Shown here: positions 63,945 to 64,000 of the stretch, piece by piece
Layout: each line of letters opens with the position of its first letter
How positions within the stretch are numbered: the first letter of the stretch is position 1
Assembly: GCA_031296915.1 (NCBI GenBank)
Contig: JAVDPC010000011.1
Coordinates: forward strand, 1-64,000
Source of the DNA: Cerasicoccus frondis
GTDB lineage: Bacteria > Verrucomicrobiota > Verrucomicrobiia > Opitutales > Cerasicoccaceae
Direction of reading: 5' to 3'
DNA length: 64,000 nt
Made by a program: the position numbers and the translations under genes
The notes under the pieces: generated by a model
The model's database searches: none
What the model saw: the letters and a program-made list of their open reading frames with translations, nothing else
What the model was told of the DNA's origin: nothing

Positions 63945-64000
63945 AAAAATCCCCCTGCCTCGCCGCTCACCACCTCCACGGAAAGCCCCGTCCTCGATTG

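Overview
This 64 kb window looks like chromosome of a Verrucomicrobiota bacterium, most likely an Opitutae/Puniceicoccales-type marine heterotroph. That assignment is inferred from gene content: three PEP-CTERM exported proteins, two H-X9-DG-type pseudopilins, a GldA/GldG-like ABC cluster with a DUF4340 protein, a YHYH/Ca-binding exoprotein and an SHD1-domain protein. No rRNA gene is present to confirm it. No tRNA gene or CRISPR array was seen.

Layout. 1-0.8 kb: edge of an IS630-family insertion sequence and a small inverted-repeat element. 0.8-20.5 kb: core housekeeping genes (YjbQ, SDR, HPF, LptG-like permease, catalase plus ankyrin protein behind an OxyR-like site, LOG protein, two prenyl synthases, a divergent PurA, CysH, CCA-adding enzyme, E2 of a 2-oxoacid dehydrogenase), with a divergent pseudopilin/PEP-CTERM pair at 7-9 kb. 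20.5-31.6 kb: acetyl-CoA synthetase, QueA, a sigma/anti-sigma pair, YceI, and an envelope lipoprotein trio (COG3014, YcfL-like, LpoB-like). A GxxExxY/PDDEXK_3 gene wrapped in inverted repeats interrupts that trio. 31.7-34.4 kb: nadC-birA-coaX cofactor operon. 34.5-42.7 kb: ABC ATPase, ABC permease, GldG-like protein, DUF4340 protein and AsmA-like protein, tightly packed. 42.7-48.4 kb: a STAS-like gene, then a low-density zone with a possible structured RNA, an HU-like/DUF4469 gene, a 22-bp tandem palindrome array grown out of an IS110 transposase remnant, a palindromic MITE-like element, an acyltransferase, an IS5-type transposase remnant and a second, broken HU-like copy. 48.4-51.1 kb: second PEP-CTERM/pseudopilin locus. 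51.1-63.6 kb: flavoprotein reductase, MATE transporter, DUF4410 lipoprotein, SDR/NTF2/LysR module, large YHYH exoprotein, FGGY sugar kinase, esterase and DAHP synthase. The last 380 bases hold another inverted-repeat element.

The most unusual material is non-coding or mobile. The gene at 30562-30945 is bracketed exactly by 27-bp inverted repeats made of three ACGCAAAG-like octamers; two gene-less loci (609-758 and 63764-63944) have the same purine-rich, inward-facing arms. A 274-bp imperfect palindrome (45192-45465), a multi-stem structured stretch (43142-43327) and five 22-bp repeats each centred on CCTCGGCGAGG (44412-44521) also stand out. All functional calls come from reading the sequence; no database search was run.
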